Source: Hippophae tibetana | Taxonomy: Eukaryota; Streptophyta; Magnoliopsida; Rosales; Elaeagnaceae | DNA length: 64,000 nt | Assembly (NCBI GenBank): GCA_037013495.1 | Contig: CM072808.1 | Location: 46,846,068-46,910,067, forward strand | Direction of reading: 5' to 3' | The notes under the pieces: model-generated | Told to the model about the DNA's origin: nothing | Seen by the model: only the letters and a program-made list of their open reading frames with translations | The model's database searches: none | Position numbers and translations under genes: made by a program | Shown: positions 1 to 13,500 of the stretch, in pieces | How the letters are laid out: the number at the start of each line of letters is the position of its first letter | Numbering within the stretch: position 1 is the stretch's first letter

Positions 1-60
1 GCTGGGATGCTTTTACAATGAAATGGGGGAGGAGGTATTTATAGGTTGGGAATACACGGT
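1..60 (-). promoter_or_regulatory. Promoter-like TATA box for a minus-strand gene leaving the window
   Basis: Read on the minus strand, positions 43-36 give TATAAATA, preceded by a C-rich stretch and followed by about 35 bases to the window edge. That is the usual plant spacing from TATA box to transcription start. The sequence up to about 290 is less AT-rich than the DNA beyond it, which fits a proximal promoter. The transcript itself would lie outside the window, so no product can be named. A chance TATA match is possible. Confidence 0.35.
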
Positions 61-300
61 GAAAAGGAGAAAAAGTGGATCATAAGATCGGGCGTTGCAG
101 TATGTAATTTTCCATTGCCGTGGCGTGCAATGATTTCGTATTTGTTGTGATCTAAACCCAAACCACTCCCGCCTTGGCACACAATTTTCCTCCGTCATGG
201 CAAGCATCAAACTGCGAGTTTTCCATTTTCTTTTTGTTTCGCCCCTTACAATCTTGGCTGGAGCAAATACATAACTAAACATATCCGTCGTTCTAAATAC

Positions 301-840
301 ATAAAATTATGCAAATACAAATCTATTTTGCACTAAAATGCATGTAAATCACGTTATATTTAGTGCTTTTTAAGCACTTATCAACAGATTGGTTTTCTTT
401 GTTTGACCATAATGTTGGCATTTTAGTGCATGATTATCTTTAATTGTAGGGACTAGCGTAGTGTGGTTTATTTGCTGTTATATTAGGCCTGACAGCAACT
501 TCTGGTTGGTAATATTTTTTCTTCTGTTTTGGAAGCAATAATCTTCTACTATCTGCCCAAATTACTGGTATACTTGTTTGCATTGCTGCTGAACATAAAA
601 CACGACCTTGTTGTCAACCGTTGAGAACATCTTTATTTGGTGATTGTTTATAAAGCCAATTAAATTTTGGTTCCCAATTTCACTATCCAACTCAATTGCT
701 TGTCTGTGTAGTAAGTTCTTAATTTCCATTGATTTGATCATGTTAAATAACATGTATACCATATATAAGACTTAATTTCGTTGAATCACTTATGATTATC
801 ATATGTAAGGTAAGGCATGAAACCGCTCATTAATTCGACC
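301..840. other. Spacer with no recognised gene
   Basis: AT-rich spacer. A 66-codon minus-strand frame at 562-762 has no recognisable domain, no clear splice context and ordinary spacer composition, so I do not call it a gene. Confidence 0.5.
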
Positions 841-1129
841 GAATACCGAGAAGTTTGGGAATGAAAGAGTACAAGGTCTCAAATTTCATTGATTGAATTA
901 TGAAAAGTTATATATGATATCTCTAAATACAATGGCAAAGAACTTTATATAGACAATCTAAAACTTAACCTCCAAGCAAATTAATTCTTAAAAAATCTTA
1001 AACTAGATTCTCAATTAATAAAACTTTAGCACTAAGGAATTAAAATACTAGGAATAAAGATTAAATAATAGTGAAAATAAAATAAAATAAAATACAAAAT
1101 TATAATATTTTTATTTTTTTGCTATATCA

Positions 1130-1950
1130 TTCTCATTTTCTTAAAAAACTCGTCCTTGATTTTGTCTTGAACGTGTCAAATTTTCGATGGTTGAATGCAT
1201 TCTTCATGTATCTTATATTCATACAAATTTTGTTCAACAATAGGTTCAAATGATCTCTTCAATAGTATGGCATCAAATTATTGTTCATACAAACCTTTAA
1301 TAGTCCAAATAAAATTTGGCAAATGAAACTCATAACTTAAGTAAGACAAATCTTAATCCCATGCAATGATAATATCAATGTGTTCAATCCATTCAAATTT
1401 GTGTTTTTCTTTAACAATTGACATTGTCACTAAAGATTGTTGCCTCATTCCCAAAGAATGGGACTTTGAAATCATCCAAGTAGTCATCAATTATTTGTGG
1501 CTCATCGTTGAAGATAGGCCATTTGGAGTCATCCAAGTAGTAAAATTTCACTTCTTTTCCTGGCAAAAAAATATCAATCATAAGATTGGACACTTGAATT
1601 TCTTCAAAATCGTAGAAAGGGCTTTGTTCCTTGTAAAAAATGTCTTATTGTCACACACCTTAGGATCTTTTATATTGATTTCAAAATCGATGAACTAACT
1701 ATTCCTTGAAACTTCCTCCATCTTAGATTCCTTGGCTATCAATAGATGGTCATAAGGAATTTTCATAAGTGATAAGGCAATCACTTGTTGCATTAATACA
1801 TCTAAGCATTCTACTATTAGTTCACCGTTCATGTTTATAAACCTCCGCAAAAGGTATTTATTGAGAATTTATTTTGGGAGGCTTAACATAGCAACTAATC
1901 TCGTTCTTATACTAAATGTTATAGGTTGAACTTAACTTTGATACCAATAG
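1130..1950 (-). mobile_element. Decayed LTR-retrotransposon 5' region (PBS and gag-like remnant)
   Basis: On the minus strand, 1947-1930 reads as a near match to the initiator-methionine tRNA primer-binding site (TTGGTATCAAAG...). About 100 bases further on, a frame opens with an ATG near 1831 and continues, with stops and frameshifts, to about 1130. This is the order of LTR, PBS, leader and gag. The peptide has long acidic stretches but no zinc knuckle or protease that I can recognise, so the superfamily is unresolved. LTR-like sequence of the same family lies just to the right (1950-3070). Confidence 0.4.
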
Positions 1951-3075
1951 ATGTAAGCATAAGCCGACTCTAAATACGAACTGATATAGGTGGAGTTGTG
2001 GAGGTGTGAAAAACAAGAAAAAAGTAAGAAAACGATAAATAATTTAGTTTTGTTGATTTGAATTATTTATCGGACTATATCAAAAATAAGACTACTTAAA
2101 TATGTTGAATTGCATTTCATTATCATATACAAGACATCAAACCATTTTGAAAAGATTTGTAATTAAATTCAAGAACTCTTTCATGGCTTGTGTGACTACG
2201 AACCTATATGTCTGTAGAATAACAAGTCTTTGGTAGTTAAAGCAACAATATTGTTTTTCTAAATATGCTTGTTTTTGCAACTAATAATATAAAAAATTGG
2301 AAGCTTTGAATTATCAAATATTCCAAGGGAATATCTCTTTCAAGCAAGAATATATGAAACTCCATACTTCAAAATATCATTCAGATTTAGCCATAAGCAT
2401 GAAAAAAAGGGAAAAAAAAGAAAATGATAGGTCTTCAGTTTCATTGATTAAACCCGTTAAATAACTTATTGTATTGAAAATAAGCTTCTTAAATCTATTG
2501 AATTGCACAATTGTTGGATATAAGATCAAATCCTTTCCTTTCTAGTATGAATCAACCAATGGTTTGATTTGTTAAATTTAGCAATTGTGTGGGATTCAAT
2601 GAATTTAAGAAGTCTTGTTTTCAATATACTCAACTACATAATGGGTTCAAATCAACATAATTTAAGAATCTATCATTTTCTTTTTTTTCCCTATTTTTCA
2701 CACAAGCCTGCATCGATTGGTGTTAGAGTCAAGTTCGATCTATTTCGGTAATGGTGTAGCCAAAATTATTGTAATGTGATAACATTTTATTTTCCTTTTT
2801 TTTTCACACTTGTGTATACATCAGTTAGTATCATAACCAATTTCGGTCTAAATTAATTGGTATGGGAGCCAATACCAAAATGGTTAGATGCCTTACATCC
2901 GGAAACTCTATGCAATTCAAAGGATTTAAGGAATTTTATTTCCTGTAAAGTCCATTATAATAAGTTTAAATCAAATGAAATTTAAGAATCTATCATTTTC
3001 TTTTCCCTTGTTTTCACTTACGTGTACATAGGTTGGTATTAGAAGTTTGGTCTACATTAAGATGGCTCTAGTTAA
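1950..3075. repeat. Cluster of related LTR-end fragments, in both orientations
   Basis: A roughly 130-bp sequence occurs several times. It is on the plus strand at about 2576-2725 and again at 2905-3045, and in part at 2785-2835. It is inverted at about 2395-2530. The plus copies share TTTAAGAATCTATCATTTTC, a pyrimidine tract and a CACA/TACAT end. Each is followed at once by a primer-binding-site-like stretch: TTGGTGTTAGAGTCAAG at 2718, TTAGTATCATAACC at 2824 and TTGGTATTAGAAG at 3031. They are best read as diverged LTR 3' ends of one family, broken by repeated insertion or recombination. Confidence 0.45.
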
Positions 3076-3655
3076 AATAATGGTATTACGTCTAGTACAA
3101 TTGAATTCTACATTTTCTTTTAGCTCTTGGTCTTCTCTTGTTTGATTTCTATGGACCCAGTATCAGTTATTTCTATTGTGTGGCAGTCATTGCCGGAATT
3201 TTTTCCTGGCATATCCAAGACCAAGATCCATGCATTTATTAATCATGCCATCTACATTTCTCTAGTCGTATTTGTTTGTTTGTTATATCAATTAAAATAT
3301 TAGAGTACATGCCATGAAACATCTTTAATTATCTTTTGCCCCGTGAAAGGTGGTTATGTCAAACTCGGTAACTACATATAAATTAAAAATAAACTTTTGG
3401 TACATCTTTTGTTGTCTTGAAGTCAAAAACCTAGTTTCAATATCCGCCTCACTCTGTTCATCCTTTATTTGTAGAAATCCTCAGCTTTTTTACTACACGC
3501 TAAATAAAGGTTGAATTTAAGCATCAGTTATTATGGTTCTATGTCTGTATCGAAAGTGCATTAGAAGTTACTTTTTTGTCACAATCAAATGTGTTAAGCT
3601 TCTCATGAGTTGATATGTTTGGACACCATGTTGTAATTTAGTTTTTTGCTTTCAG

Positions 3656-5157
3656 ATCATTCTCATTTTGAATATGTAATGCAACGGCTGCAACAAGCTG
3701 CTGCTCAAGCCAAAGAACAAAATGAGAGTGAGTCAACTGGTGTTGCAGGGGAAGAGGATATAGAAGAGATGATGCATGATGCTAATGTAAAGAACTCTAT
3801 TCTAAATCTCCTCTTTATGATGTTTCTTTTCTGAATACTATCTGCTACGTTTTTCTTGAGTTTTATATCTCATGTATAAAAGTACCTTATTTCTTGCTCA
3901 TGTTTTTAGGAAGGTGAAGGCCGTTTTTCCTACTGATAAATAATCTATCTGTAGTGGCTGTCCAATAATTGGTTTTGGATTCATTTACTAATATTATATC
4001 ATAGGTAGAGATGTAAAATTGATTGCTTCATACCATACCATTCCATTTCATATTTAATGTTTCTAATGGGTTCATAGTTTAAAGTTGTCTCGTTACATAA
4101 ATTTCATCTCACTCCATCCCATATAGATTGTAGTCCTAATGTGCCTCACTTTAAAAATAATCTCATTCTTCTTTTTTCTGTTAAAGTTTCATTTTATAGA
4201 TAACCATGTTTCATTTTTCTATCGTTTTTGTATTTTTTTCTTGTCACATTTAAGCCTATTTTGGATTCATATAGGCGGATTTTACGGAATATTTTAACTT
4301 GTACCATATCATTACCATCCTAATCCCATCAAAAAATAAGTGGGACATAGGTGACCTCCTTTCTTTCTAATTTCTTTTTTATGACCCAATGACTACTTCA
4401 TTCAAATTGTTGACGTTCATAGGCAAATCTAGGACATACAAATTAGATGACTCAATATCTCCTGTTCATTACTGTTTATTGGACAAGTGAGTGATTTCAT
4501 GATATCTTGGAATTATCTCTATGCTATTTGGGTTGAGGCTTATCGATTTGTCCTTTAGCCCAAATTTTAGAAATTATATTGCAAATTAAGAAACTCAGAT
4601 GGACATATTTTTGGCTACCCAGTCTAGTATGATTATCTTTTTTGCTATGTTTTTACCTTTTGCTTATGTTATACAGTAGAATAATTAATTTATTGGTAAT
4701 ATGAGATGAGTTCTTTCTTCATTCAATAGTTTCTCTGCATCGGTTGGGTTGTATATCTCCATTTTTTGGATTGTGTTTCCCTGGTGCTTATCTACAGTAC
4801 AAGAATGGTTTTCAATTTATGGAATGGTTTACAGCTCCTAGTCGCATAAAGCCTTTGGAAGTAGATGCACCAGAAAGCACAAGCTTGAAAATATATCATA
4901 CTTGCATGCTATAGCGTCATGTGTCCAAAATACATGTGTCCAAATCTTTCTTTTCTACTAATAAAATCAGCTTTCCCTTTTTAATTTTTTCATACAATGC
5001 TGACAATATAGTTGCATGTTCACAGCATGAAGCTACAAAATCTGAGGTAGATGAAAAAATAAAAAACGTGGAAGCAGATGTTGCTAAAGCTCAGGGTCCT
5101 TTGGAGTCTGAAGAAATTTTTGACGACCCAGATAGATGGAACAACTACAATTATTAG
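3656..5157 (+). CDS. Two 3'-terminal exons of an unrecognised acidic, coiled-coil-like protein (partial)
   Basis: Exon A runs 3656-3786 after a TTTTTTGCTTTCAG acceptor and ends at a GTAAAG donor. Exon B runs 5026-5157 after ATGTTCACAG and ends in TAG. Exon A leaves the reading frame at phase 0 and exon B opens at phase 0, so the two join cleanly into 87 C-terminal residues plus an incoming split codon. The peptide is Q/A/E-rich (VMQRLQQAAAQAKEQ), then acidic (GEEDIEEMMHD), then helical and charged, and ends in DDPDRWNNYNY. I do not recognise the family. Upstream exons were not found. The 1.9-3.1 kb LTR debris may sit in a preceding intron, or the gene may be a truncated pseudogene. The intervening intron (3787-5025) shows nothing clear. 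Confidence 0.4.
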
Positions 5158-7680
5158 AAGGATCAAAACATACTAGATATGGTACTTTTTTCTTACCCCA
5201 TCTTTAAATGTATTTGCTAGCGTGAATTATGTAACTTGATTTTGCTTATCTTTGGAGCTCTTCATTTATTGTCATTCGACATTGTTTAACTCTGTTGATG
5301 GTTGAAGAGGATGGCTGACTGATGCCATGTAATATTTTGATATGCATCAAGGGAATTCTAATCCTGGTCTCTTCATCCAGTCTGTTCCTTTGGCCATTTC
5401 GGACCTCTTATTTATGTAAGTTCGGATGGGACAATTTTTATTTTTTTGGTAACGTGGGTGGAGAAAAAGAAGAGATTGTTTCTTATAGTAGAGGTACAAT
5501 TTTATTTAATTTCGGCGAAATACAGAACTTGCTTTTAAAAAGTGCACTTCATTTCACTTGTTATGAAATGAGGCAAATCAGGTCCCTTTGTGTTGCAAGA
5601 CACTTTTTATTATGGTTGGTGAATGTTTAATGCAATTCCTTATAGTAAAATATTCATTTTAAAAAACTTCAATTGCGTTACAAAAAGGTTCAACTGCGTC
5701 CAATTATTATAAAATTACAAATAAATTTTAAGCTTTTGTTGATTCAATAAACTAAATAACGCTGTTTGAGTTAGTAGAATTATATTAAGTTTATTGAATT
5801 GCATTGAATTGGAAAGATTACGTTAATAGACGATTGAAAAGGTTGGATTTCTATGTTCATTTAGACTTTAGTAAACAAAAGGAGTTAGATGCTCATCTGA
5901 AATAATGAGGAGAGAAAACCGCCCCTTTTGAGAACAATAAAAGAACTTATCCAATTGGTATTGAGATTTTTTTCTTTTTTGCTACAATAAATAATAGAAA
6001 AAATTTATTGTACGAAGGCTAGCAAAGATTGGATAGGAATGTTGCTAACTAACATTGTATGTCTAGACCAAATAATCAAGTCGTGAGCATGCACGTAGAA
6101 TTATTGAGGGATCCATCTCATTGATAGCCTAAAAAATTCACTGAGCAACGAATCCCAATTCTCTTTTGTGTTATGTTCATCAAGCATCAAAGATTATATA
6201 AATTAATATAGATTATAATCCCAAATCAAATTATTATAAAAACCATAACTACATATCTGTAGGCCAAATTACAAAAAAAAAATGAGAATACTTTTTCAGT
6301 GTTAAATCTTCAAGAAGGTTGAGTTTTTTTTTAAAATTTTGAACCGTAAAAAAAGCATAGAATAAAAATATCATTTTTAATTTGTATACGAGAAAAAACT
6401 TATCAAATATATATCGGAATATGTTTAACATCATCCAAAAGTATATTTACATGAAGAAATTATCAAATCACATATTAAGTGGTGTGATATTTATTTAAAA
6501 TAAACAAATAAATAACGATTTGTTTATTTCCTCCTAGTAGAAAGGAGAAATAAGAAATAAGAAAAAGAAACTGACGGTTAGATATTGTTTTTAAAACACA
6601 AAAAAATAACTAAAATACCTTTCCTTCCTATGATCCCGATTACTAACATGTTGGATGGATAATGATTGTCTTTGTTGAAAAAAAGATGAAATTTATTAAA
6701 AAATAGATGTTGGGAAATGTGCATCAACAGTCTTCAAGTTCAAAACTTTTACATCATTCATAAAAAAATAAAAAGACAGTAAACATGTATATACTTTTTA
6801 AAAAAAAAATCTGAAAACCATTACCACATCAGGCATCGATTGGTAGAGTCAAAAGTGAAACACTAAGTTTCAGCCTATATAAAGAGAGTGAAATCCGGTC
6901 CAACTTTGTTTTTTGTTTTTTCTTTCTTATTTTAAGAAAAAAGAAGGGACAGCAATATAGTGGATCGGAATTCGGATCCCTTATTCCAAAAGTGTTTTGT
7001 CCAACTTTAGTCCGGTCACTCCCCTCTTGTTTCCCCATTTTTTTTCCTCTTCTTTGTTTCTTTCTTCCTTTAAAACAAAAATCTCAATGTTAAAAATACA
7101 ACAATAATATTATTTGTTTACAGGCTCATTAATACACGTTTTAAAAACTAAAATATCACAAATCACACACAACTTTAAATATAAATCCATTTGGATTAAT
7201 ATTAAATTATTATAAACTTCTTCATCTTATTTATTTTTAAATATCTCTCACAAATTATGATTACTTGAATAAATTTATCAATACACTTCATATTAAACAA
7301 AATATATTTATCTTGATAAATTTTTGCTTATCTAAAGATTATGGAAATATACTATCACTTGTTTATAAAAAGGAACCAAATTCAATAAACTAAGGTAAAA
7401 AAATACACTAAATTTGATTTTTATAGAATCAAATATGACAAAGAATCGGGTTAGAATAGGGTTCCTCAAAGAACACCTCCTACTCCTTTACCTAATTCAA
7501 CCATGAAAATAGAATTATAAACTATAAAAGAGGAAGTAAAAGATCTATGAAAAAATAAAAATAAAATGTGTGGAGGCTCTAAAGCAAATTAGGTACTCTA
7601 GAGGTACCAAGTTTAAAAAATGATACCCCTTTCCCTTTAAAGAACCCTCGTAAATGAATAATAGAGGTATCATGTGTTTT
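5158..7680. other. AT-rich spacer without a recognised gene
   Basis: The start is probably the 3' UTR of the orphan exons. A frame at 5322-5630 has no recognisable domain. A TATA-like CTATATAAAG near 6885 is not followed by a coding exon I can support. A GC-richer patch at 6830-7060 looks like a fragment of a repeat, but I cannot place it. Confidence 0.45.
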
Positions 7681-7689
7681 AATTATTGG

Positions 7690-8180
7690 ATCCTTAACTC
7701 AACATCATACTTATGTGTGAATAATTATATGTTGTAGATTATCATATAAGGTTAAGTTCATTTAAAAGTGATATATTAAGGTTTAAGTAATTTAGACTTT
7801 AATATATCTAATATGATATGAGTCTTTAGTGTGTAGATAACTAAAGTTAATGTCTATTTTAATGATTGATTAAAATAGATATATAATTATTAACTATATA
7901 TAATGGTTATAGTCCTTAAATCACATTTACTTTATTCTTCTTATCTGATATTCCATCGTTAGAGAGAGCAAAGAGAAAATTAAATGATTCTCTAAAGAAA
8001 ACGTGTATATCTAGAAGACTAACTACTCATCTACAAAATTGTTTAGCAGCTATGAATTTAGGTACACTTACATATATTTTATTTTTGATTTTTTGTGATA
8101 CAACATGAATGTTCTTAGGTTAGTTTTAGATGATGGTTTTCACTAAAAGTTATTTTGTTCTAATAAATAGTATCAGAACC
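7690..8180 (+). mobile_element. LTR-like repeat ending at a primer-binding site (copy 1)
   Basis: A roughly 480-bp segment ends in TTATTTTGTTCTAATAAATA and is followed at 8167 by AGTATCAGAACCT, which closely matches the complement of the initiator-methionine tRNA 3' end. A TATA-like TATATATAATGG and a purine tract (GAGAGAGCAAAGAGAAAA) lie inside, as expected for the U3/R/U5 of an LTR. The last 330 bp recur in diverged form at about 10240-10570. No gag or pol of this element follows on the plus strand. Confidence 0.5.
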
Positions 8181-8525
8181 TCTTCATGTTGAATCATTAT
8201 AATCGAATATATTTTTAATTTATGATAATTTTAGTATTTTTAAATTTGATGATTTTAGTTTGGAATAATATCTCAAATACCCCTAAGATTTGTCATATCT
8301 TCACTTATGCCCTCGAGGTTTATAAAATATCAAAAATTCCTTTTAAAACTTTAATGATGTTAATTTTTCATCAATTACTATTTAGAATACTATTCATTGG
8401 CTCTCATACTAATTTTTGTGAATCGATACAATTTTTAATCGGAGGTTAATATTGACCTAATTGATGGTTTTTGTCTATTTATTAAAGACAATAATTTGTT
8501 TAAAAAACTTATTATTTTTTTGATA

Positions 8526-10235
8526 TTAATATAATTTTCTTCTATATTCATTACAATTACATAGCATATTATGTTCTTCGTTATGTTGATTACTTAATTC
8601 TAATCCTAAATATATTAAGTTGTTGAATTCTTTTTCTTTTATTCTTACATATTTTTTACTAAAATAGTATTTTAATGTCCTTGAAACAAGATAATCTATG
8701 ATGCTTATGATAGTTTTAATATAATATGTATAGATATCTAATAAGTTGTTAAATCTTTTAAAATTTTCAAGACAAGTTTCATAATCCTCATATTTAAAAT
8801 ATTCATTTAAATGATAGAGATAACCTTTATCAAAAGTTTTGAATAAAATTAGATTTTTATATTTGATTTTATTTGAAATTATTAGTTGTTTATTTCTAAA
8901 AACAGTTTCTATTTTCCTGTGTTTAGCATTATTATGTCTTGTTGTAAGCAAATATTTAAACATTTGACATTCTTAACTAGCTTAAATTTATAATTATTAT
9001 AACTAAATTTCATTCATCCACCACGGTCTTCCCTTCTGTTCGTCTTCTTTTGTTACACTTGTTATGCCACAACTTTACTCAAACTTTAACGCCTTCTTGG
9101 CAATGGTGAGCCTTCTACATTCATACATAAATGATATACAATAGTTGACTTACTAGAGAAGAGTAACTGAACTCTATATTTATTCATAGGATAATAATTA
9201 TTACAACTTAAGGTCAACTAAGAACCTTGAAGAGGTGTTTAGCCGCTCATAATTACTGGATATCACATTGATTTCTATATAGACGGGTTTTCTATGCTAG
9301 AGTTTTTTGTGTGTTTCATAGTAGAAAACTCTAGATTTCTGTATATTCGTGTGTTTTGAAATGATAATAAGGGTTCCTTTTATATCACAAGGAATCCCTA
9401 TTTACAAGATTAAAATTATTATTTTATCCTTGTTTTAATAATTTTTTTACTTTTTTTAATTTAAAGGATAGTCACTGTTTTTTCCTTCGCACATGCTGCC
9501 GATTAAGATGTGGAATCTACATCTTTATTATTTTTTTTGTCGTCTTCTGCCTACAGTTTCTTTCTTTATTTTTTTGTCATTTTTTATTGATAGTTTTTTT
9601 TATGATGTTGATGATGATACACTTTCATCTTCTCCATATTTGATACAGAGAATGTATATGTGGTCTTTGGTGACTTTTCTAGCATAAAAACAGAATTTTT
9701 TTCTTGTTTCTTGACCAATTTCTAAATTGTTGCAATTAAAATTGATTTTGTATTTGATAATTTTTTTCACCATTTTCTTCTGACAAAGTCATGCTATTGT
9801 AAGAAATGATGATGATTTTACTAGTTGAATAATTTACTTTGATCTCAGTAGAATTTTTAATCTTCTTGAGTTCATAGTAAATTTGGCTTAACATTTAACC
9901 TCTTAGTACACATAGTTCTTCTATGTTAAATTCATTTTATGAAAGTGTCCTAAGTTTGAGAATTTCTCTATTTGTGTTGGAAATTTCTATCTTGATGAAG
10001 TGGTAGGGATTAATACACACTTTCTCGTTTTAGTTCATTAATGAACTGAAAAACTTAAGATAAATAGGTTTATCATATGCTTTAATTTTTCTTCTAAAAT
10101 TCTTGATTGTTCTTTTAAAAATTTATAGGAAATAATTTAACTCACTTAAATTAAGTTCTAGATATATATTTTCTATTAGTCCTGCATGAAAACTTTTATA
10201 CATAAATATTAAATAAGTTCCTTCCAAGATATTGA
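8526..10235 (-). mobile_element. Degenerate minus-strand retroelement or pararetrovirus-like remnant
   Basis: On the minus strand a broken reading frame runs from about 10235 to 9590, with several stops and shifts. A non-coding stretch follows with a TATA box (TATAAAAGG near 9385), then a clean 145-codon frame at 8963-8526. A coding end, a promoter-like intergenic region and the start of another frame is the arrangement of an integrated circular pararetrovirus genome, but also of some retroelements. I recognise no catalytic motif, such as the RT YIDD or protease DTG, so the assignment is a guess. The block lies between the two LTR-like repeats, in opposite orientation to them. Confidence 0.25.
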
Positions 10236-10239
10236 ATTT

Positions 10240-10575
10240 ATTAATTTCTATTTTAATAATGTGTTAAAATAGATATATAGTTATTAACTATATATATATA
10301 GTAGTTATGATCTTCAGATCACACGTACTTTATTCTTCTTATCTGAATTGTTAAAGAGAAAAGAGAGAAAATTAAAGGATTCTTGAAGGAAAACATGAAA
10401 TTTAAAAGACTAACCATTCATATACAAAATTAATTAATAGCTATGAATTCGAGCATACTTTTGTGTATTTTATATTTGATTTTTGGTTATATAATATAAA
10501 AGTTCTTAAGTTATTGTTAGGTGATAATTTTCACTAAATATTATTTTGTTATAACATCAATATTAGAATAAGCTT
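10240..10575 (+). mobile_element. LTR-like repeat (diverged copy 2)
   Basis: It matches the second half of the repeat at 7690-8180 in order and direction. Shared blocks include ACTTTATTCTTCTTATCTGA, GAGAGAAAATTAAA, AGACTAAC, TACAAAATT and GATAATTTTCACTAAA. The match ends in ATTTTGTTATAACATCAA, then a poor primer-binding-site-like TATTAGAATAAGC. Being more decayed than copy 1, it may belong to a different insertion of the same family rather than being the partner LTR. Confidence 0.45.
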
Positions 10576-13500
10576 TAGTCACTTCTATTTGAGTCAAATA
10601 TATCTCAAAATAAATAATAAAATATATGTATTATTTTTATTGTTATAATCTTCCTTTTTTGTTATTGTTGTTTATATGTGGTATAAGTTTTAACTTAAGT
10701 GTTTATAAATGAAAAAAAAAACCTACATGATGAGTTTTTTTATAATAAGAAACGAAATTGAAAAGTTAAAAATCTAAAAACAGAATACCCCATTTATAGA
10801 AAAAGAAAGCACACATAAACTATTTATTAAAATTCTAAATAATAAATTAAATAATTAAATTAAAAACATATTATAATATTAGCTAGAAATTTTATGTAAT
10901 ATAACGTTGTATTATATTTTTACATTTAATAAAAAATATTTTTATTTTTGAAATAATTTTCAAATATATAAAAAATACTCATTTTTTTGAGCTAAAAAAT
11001 TTTATATTAAAAATAAATACTTTTCTCATCTATAACAAATAAAAAATACTTTATTAAACAATTTTTTTATTAAATATGTATATATATATTATTATTTTAT
11101 TAATAAAATAACATATAAAAGTAATTATCTTATAATTGTTTTATAGTTTATTAAAATATTAAAAATTTAGTTTATTGATTCATAAAATAAATATGAAAAT
11201 TTTAATATAATTAAATCTAAATATATATATATATATATATATATTAAATATTTAATAATAAAATTATTAATTACAAAATAAATATTAAAATAAAAAAAGA
11301 TAAATATGAATTTTTAGATCAAATAACCGTAATTAATGTATTCAAATTTTTGATTTGAAATAAACGAGATGAGTTTTATTTGTCAAATAATTAGGTGAAT
11401 CACTTTAAAATTAAATTAAATTTAATGTTAACAATTAATTTATCTTCAATATTACGATCTATTTATATTAAATTTATTATTTATATTTTATATTATTATG
11501 AAAAAATTAAATAATATATTAATAGTGTATTAAATATGTATTTTTTATTAATGTATTTTTAATAATATATTTTTTAAATTAAATTAATTATATTTATATT
11601 TATATTTATATTTATATATTTTCTTAATTTTATCGTATGTATTTTATATTATATTTATTTGAATAATATTTATATAGTATTACAAATAATTAAAATTTAT
11701 ATTTTAAATTTTTAAACGATTAAATTATACCTCTTTTAAAGAAAAAGAGAAGAAAGAACGCGGAATATTTAATGATTGTGAACTTGTTCCAGGCTTCCAG
11801 CTAAGACGAGGAGACAAGCCTAACAACTTTACCTTTAATTAATTAATTACAAATGGAATTACCAGACCATGATCAACCAAATCATGCGATTGGGCTTTGA
11901 TTTGATTTGCATTTTAGGATAATCCCATTATTGGTCCCGTGCTTCGCGCCTGCCATCCCTTCCTTATGATGTTGTTTTGATATGCCTAACGTCGGCACCT
12001 CCCTTATATTCAATGCACTCCTATTTATGCCGAACTTTTCTACTTTTGCCACATGGGTCTCCAACTTTAGGAAAAATATTATATACCATATGATTTATAT
12101 CACACTTGTTATTAATTATATTTCAACACTTCTTTTATATACGTTAAATTTTATTTTTGATATTCTTAAAAAAAAAAAATTTCTTATACCTATTTATGTT
12201 TTTAATGTATATATTTTTTTAACCAAAAAAATTTCAAATAAAATTAATTGAATAATTAAATTATTTATGAACCAAAATGCTAATTTTTTTCCAATAAAAA
12301 AAAAGAAAAATGAAAAATATGCATGTTTTAGCTCTTTTTTTTATTTGAAGTGTTATCAAGATTTTATTTTCTAAAATTTGTTAATATATCAATTGAATCA
12401 ATCAAATAATAAAATAGATAGTCTTTATTTTTGTTCCTGTATACTTACAAAAATTAGTTTTTATTTACCAATTTTAATTATTTATTTATTTAAATTGATA
12501 GTTTTTTAATTTAAATTTTAAGTTTTTATATTTAATCAATGAAATTTTATTTTCTCAATAAAGAAGAACAATGTTCCAATAACAATGTCTACTTAAATAT
12601 AATAAAAAATGCTAATCTTATTTAATTTTGCAACCACTTTTATGATTATATGTTTTGTTTGGTACTAACTATGTTGCAAACTTTAACTACCTTTGAGTGT
12701 AAAACATAGATATATTGAGCATACTAAATTAAGTGAACTAAAACAAAATATTTTGGTATAAATCTCATATCCATAAAGTACGTAGACTTAAGTATATAAC
12801 CTAAAGTATACAACCTAGAGTAAGTGATCTATAGTGTGCGAATGAGCGATGATCTGATCATATTTTATTCAGTGAAATCAATTTCCTAATATGCAATCTA
12901 ATTAAACCAACTTGTTTAAACGATGTAAGATCTCAAGTATATCATATAAGCAGTATATCATATAAGGCATGTTTGTACATGATCAGCTCTAATACAAGAC
13001 AACCTATGTTACACCTCAAGAAGAGTGTTATTTTATAAATCAATTACATGCGTATAATTTAATATATATTTAAAAGCAACCCTACCCATTAGAAACAATA
13101 TATAAACATTTATCACTTCTTATATAACATTAATTATTCTCTAAACTTTTTTTATATATCGAGTTGTATTAGAATTATTTTTAAAATGAAAGAATTAATT
13201 ATTGTTTTAAATAATATTTACAAGTGTTAAAATTTAAAATAATATCGATATAAAATAGTTATGACTAATCTTATTTAATTATCTTCGATAATTAAGAAAT
13301 TATCCTAATCTTAAAAGAATAATATTTTATATCATACATTTTAATTTTATAAATTATTAATAATTAATAATTTGTTTAAGGATGACGTGATATATAGGTC
13401 ACTTAAATTAGATTATTTATGTTGTTTAATTTTTTAATTTAAAAATATGTTAATTTAGTTATTTAGTTATGAAAAAGATGTTAATTAAAAATAAATTATA

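Noticed and set aside
4800..4915. Possible middle exon around 4806-4908 in the orphan gene
   Set aside because: The two outer exons already join at phase 0, and this stretch lacks a convincing donor and a continuous frame with both neighbours.
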